This document shows positions 5,842 through 7,633 of a stretch of 7,633 nt of DNA, piece after piece. A program made the translations under genes and the position numbers. A model generated the notes under the pieces. It worked only from the letters and a program-made list of their open reading frames with translations. It was not told where the DNA came from and ran no database searches. Positions within the stretch are counted from its first letter, which is position 1; every line of letters begins with the position of its first letter. Source of the DNA: an uncultured Bacilli bacterium (GTDB taxonomy: Bacteria > Bacillota_I > Bacilli_A > RF39 > UBA660); NCBI GenBank assembly GCA_944331815.1, contig CALVIQ010000084.1, positions 1 through 7,633 of the forward strand. The letters are read 5' to 3'.

Positions 5842-6042
5842 ATGAAAAAGTATGAATATTTAACAAAGTATTTTGATGTTGGAATAATCAACAACAATAT
5901 TAACGATGAAAAATACAAAGATATAATTTTAAATAATCTAAATGACTTAGGTAATAATGGTTGGGAATTAGTAACCTGTACTCCAATATCTTCACATGCC
6001 GGAACATTTGTATTTATAGCCTTTTTTAAAAGAGAAAAATAA
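5842..6042 (+). CDS. DUF4177-like small protein
   Basis: This 66-residue cytosolic protein opens MKKYEYLTKYFDVGIINNNI. Its core LNDLGNNGWELVTCTPISSH followed by a beta strand (TFVFIAFFKREK) is the DUF4177 pattern: a Tyr-containing first strand, a helix with L..LG..GWELV, and an ending -FFKR. The family consists of short alpha/beta proteins of unknown function, common in Bacillota and near mobile elements. The start at 5842 lies 27 bases after the membrane protein's stop, with only a weak GGAA box upstream, so translation may be modest or coupled. It is the last gene before the strong terminator at 6049-6086. Confidence 0.75.
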   Translation: MKKYEYLTKYFDVGIINNNINDEKYKDIILNNLNDLGNNGWELVTCTPISSHAGTFVFIAFFKREK

Positions 6043-6048
6043 GCATTT

Positions 6049-6090
6049 AATAAAACCCCTTTCCTATTTGGATATGGGGTTTTATTTTGT
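6049..6090 (+). terminator. Strong intrinsic terminator after the DUF4177 gene
   Basis: AATAAAACCCC (6049-6059) and GGGGTTTTATT (6076-6086) form a perfect 11-bp stem with a 16-base loop, ending in a T-rich run. The A-rich left arm could also let it work on the minus strand. Confidence 0.85.
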
Positions 6091-6095
6091 GTTAA

Positions 6096-6122
6096 AACAT
6101 ATAGAAATCACTATGTTATATT
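6096..6122 (+). promoter_or_regulatory. Candidate promoter and AACATA/TATGTT inverted repeat before the 6141 operon
   Basis: AACATA (6096-6101) and TATGTT (6112-6117) form an inverted repeat with a 10-base spacer. The half-site is the same as in AACATATGTT at 4889-4898. A weak TTAAAA (6092-6097) and TATATT (6117-6122) pair with a long 19-base spacer may be the promoter. Both calls are tentative. Confidence 0.35.
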
Positions 6123-6140
6123 CTTTATAGGGGGTTAGCA

Positions 6141-6692
6141 ATGAATAATAATTTTGAAAAAGAAGTTTATTATTTTATCGAGTTAGTTTTCAACAATATT
6201 CAATCTGCTAAGACTAAGAAGAATAAGAAAAAGACAATTCTTACTAATCTTAAAGTTAAATCAAACGGAGAGAAAATTAATGTATTTAATAAGGAGAAAA
6301 AATACTCATACACGTTATACACAAAACAAATACAAGATTTTAAATTTAAGCAATACCTCACTAAATGTATAGCTCTAATTTATATTGATAACCTAACTAA
6401 CTACTTAAATAATAAAATAACTTTTGAAGAACTAGCAGATATTAAAGCAGAAGCTCCACCAAAAGTTAAAAGACTTTTAGAGCAAAAGAATAATATATCT
6501 GAGCAATTAATATTACTTCGTAGGAATAGACATATTGCAGAAGTACAGAAATATATTGATGACCTATATCATCATAAATCTGCAACTGCATACACGAAAT
6601 ATTTAATTGATAGATATTACTATAATTTAAAAGGTTTAACTAGACCTGAGAAGAACTGCTTAGAAAGGATGTTCAAATTATTATTACATTAA
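6141..6692 (+). CDS. Unrecognised basic protein, phage/mobile-element type
   Basis: ATG 6141 lies behind a purine-rich AGGGGGT (about 6129-6135). The 183-residue product is Lys/Tyr-rich and predicted soluble, with no signal peptide or membrane segment. Residues 23-33 (AKTKKNKKKTI) form a basic patch. Residues about 36-60 look like beta strands (LKVKSNGEKINVFNKEKKYS). From residue 68 it is mainly helical: FKQYLTKCIALIYIDNLTNY, then a KVKRLLEQKNNISEQLILLR stretch that could be a short coiled coil. The tail DRYYYNLKGLTRPEKNCLER is conserved-looking. I do not recognise a family. It leads a tight operon with ssb and an RNase J-like gene, so a role with DNA or RNA is plausible from its charge and neighbours, but this is inference. 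Confidence 0.65.
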   Translation: MNNNFEKEVYYFIELVFNNIQSAKTKKNKKKTILTNLKVKSNGEKINVFNKEKKYSYTLYTKQIQDFKFKQYLTKCIALIYIDNLTNYLNNKITFEELADIKAEAPPKVKRLLEQKNNISEQLILLRRNRHIAEVQKYIDDLYHHKSATAYTKYLIDRYYYNLKGLTRPEKNCLERMFKLLLH

Positions 6693-6719
6693 AAAATGAA
6701 AGAAAGGAGATGAAGAATA

Positions 6720-7034
6720 ATGAATAATCACGTATGTTTAATTGGCAGAATACATAATGATATTGAAAAAATAGAAATTGACGACAAAACTACATATAAA
6801 TTAATGTTAAATATTAGTCGTAATTTTAAAAATCAAGATGGCGATTATGAAAATGATATTATTCCTATTGAACTAATGAGTTATGTTGGTAATACTACGT
6901 TTGAATACTGCAAAAAAGATGACTTAGTAGGCATTAGAGGAAGAATAGAAAGCAAAGAAAATAACCCAATTAAAATAATTGCAGAAAAAGTAACCTTTTT
7001 ATCAAACAATAGAAACTTAATAAATCAAAATTAG
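6720..7034 (+). CDS. ssb: Short single-stranded DNA-binding protein (SSB-like OB fold)
   Basis: This 104-residue protein is a compact SSB OB fold without the long acidic tail of cellular SSB. Matching elements are the first strand NHVCLIGRIHNDIE (3-16), the core YKLMLNISRNF (26-36), DIIPIELMSYVGNTTFEYCK (46-65) and the closing DDLVGIRGRIESK then IIAEKVTFLS. In cellular SSBs these cover and protect single-stranded DNA during replication and repair. The protein ends at about residue 104 with INQN, so the acidic C-terminal tip that recruits partner enzymes is absent, as in some phage and plasmid versions. Start ATG 6720 has AAAGGAG (6703-6709) at ten bases. It starts 27 bases after the basic protein gene and ends 16 bases before the metallo-beta-lactamase gene. 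This is probably a mobile-element copy, not the chromosomal ssb of the rpsF-ssb-rpsR operon. Confidence 0.85.
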   Translation: MNNHVCLIGRIHNDIEKIEIDDKTTYKLMLNISRNFKNQDGDYENDIIPIELMSYVGNTTFEYCKKDDLVGIRGRIESKENNPIKIIAEKVTFLSNNRNLINQN

Positions 7035-7050
7035 AAAGGAATATATACTT

Positions 7051-7633
7051 ATGCAGATTAAAATTCACAGGGGGGTTAATCAAATTGGTGGATGCGTAAC
7101 CGAAATTAAAAGTAAAAAAGCTAGAATACTTATTGATGTTGGTACTAACCTACCTACTTGCACAAATAATGTAAAAGTAAATGTTGCTAATATTAGTAAA
7201 AAATGTGATGCAGTTTTTATTACTCATTATCATTTAGACCATTTAGGCGAATATATGCAAGTTAAGAAAGAAGTACCTATTTATATAGGAAAACAAGCAA
7301 AAGAGATATTTACGATCTACCAAAAGAAAATGAAAGAGCCTAATATTGCAGAAGTGACACAAGCTCATATTGACAGAATAGAGGCATTTAAAACATTTAA
7401 GCAAGATGAACAAACAGAAATTGGGGATATGAAAATAACCCCTATTCGCATAGACCACTCTGCTTTTGATAGTTATATGTTCCTTATAGAAGCTAATGGT
7501 AAAAGAATTTTACATACGGGAGATTTCCGTACACACGGTCCTATTGGTAGAAATACACCTAAAATACTTAAAGGAATAGGAAAAATTGATGTTCTTATTT
7601 GTGAGCATACAACACTTTCAAGACTAGATGAAA
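7051..7633 (+). CDS. RNase J-like metallo-beta-lactamase-fold protein (right end cut)
   Basis: ATG 7051 follows GAAAGGA (7034-7040); 194 codons are visible before the window ends. It opens MQIKIHRGVNQIGGCVTEIK, the IGGCxTEI start seen in RNase J-related proteins. The metal-binding HxHxDH motif is HYHLDH (residues 59-64), then the LIDVGTN strand (27-33), a later metal-ligand His in IDHSAFDSY (136), and TGDFR (157-160) with Asp158. The motif normally read EGTTLSR is here EHTTLSR (185-191). RNase J enzymes are 5'-3' exo- and endoribonucleases of Bacillota. The beta-CASP region and C-terminal domain lie past the window, so whether it is a full RNase J, a beta-CASP enzyme or a related hydrolase is open. 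Metal-dependent phosphodiesterase or hydrolase activity is a good inference. Sharing an operon with ssb suggests nucleic-acid processing in a mobile element, not the housekeeping enzyme. Confidence 0.8.
   Translation, partial: MQIKIHRGVNQIGGCVTEIKSKKARILIDVGTNLPTCTNNVKVNVANISKKCDAVFITHYHLDHLGEYMQVKKEVPIYIGKQAKEIFTIYQKKMKEPNIAEVTQAHIDRIEAFKTFKQDEQTEIGDMKITPIRIDHSAFDSYMFLIEANGKRILHTGDFRTHGPIGRNTPKILKGIGKIDVLICEHTTLSRLDE

Noticed and set aside
7243..7458. Minus-strand open frame of 71 codons
   Set aside because: It is opposite the metallo-beta-lactamase gene, has no ribosome binding site and shows no recognisable protein pattern.
1..7633. CRISPR array, tRNA or rRNA genes, insertion sequences
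   Set aside because: No regularly spaced repeats, cloverleaf or rRNA-like sequence, or transposase were seen on either strand.

Overview
The window is very AT-rich DNA from a low-GC Gram-positive bacterium, most likely Bacillota (a Bacilli/Erysipelotrichia- or Clostridia-like lineage). Evidence is strong AGGAGG-type ribosome binding sites, TTGACA/TATAAT-type promoters and A/T-ending codons. UAA, UAG and UGA all end genes and tryptophan is UGG, so the code is standard. The species cannot be named from the sequence.

Left edge (1-866, minus strand): a two-gene translationally coupled unit. It holds an Sfp-type 4'-phosphopantetheinyl transferase, then the first 84 codons of a protein that faintly resembles BtrH-like or papain-like acyltransferases. 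It has its own near-consensus promoter with a 9-bp inverted repeat at the start of transcription. This looks like the end of a carrier-protein-dependent biosynthetic cluster continuing off the left edge.

896-3570: a decayed integrative element in the usual order of divergent repressor, small helix-turn-helix gene, excisionase-like gene and tyrosine integrase. The XRE repressor is intact. The three rightward genes carry in-frame stops and frameshifts, although the promoter in front of them still looks excellent and is surrounded by three TCGGAC boxes. After the integrase come a direct-repeat pair and a cluster of three inverted repeats, plausible recombinase sites or the element end.

3570-4860: an AT-rich gap, an unrecognised gene with a one-base frameshift, and a convergent small XRE regulator.

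4860-6090: a regulatory region with two ACATATGT palindromes, a strong promoter and a roughly 60-nt leader ending in an intrinsic terminator that competes with upstream stems. It feeds an operon of a single-pass membrane protein and a DUF4177 protein, closed by a strong terminator.

6092-7633: a second rightward operon with an unrecognised basic protein, a short single-stranded DNA-binding protein and an RNase J-like metallo-beta-lactamase-fold protein cut by the right edge. Its content suggests mobile-element or phage-type nucleic-acid functions. A possible split AACATA/TATGTT operator in front of it resembles the palindromes at 4872-4898, so the small XRE protein might control both rightward operons. 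That link is an inference.
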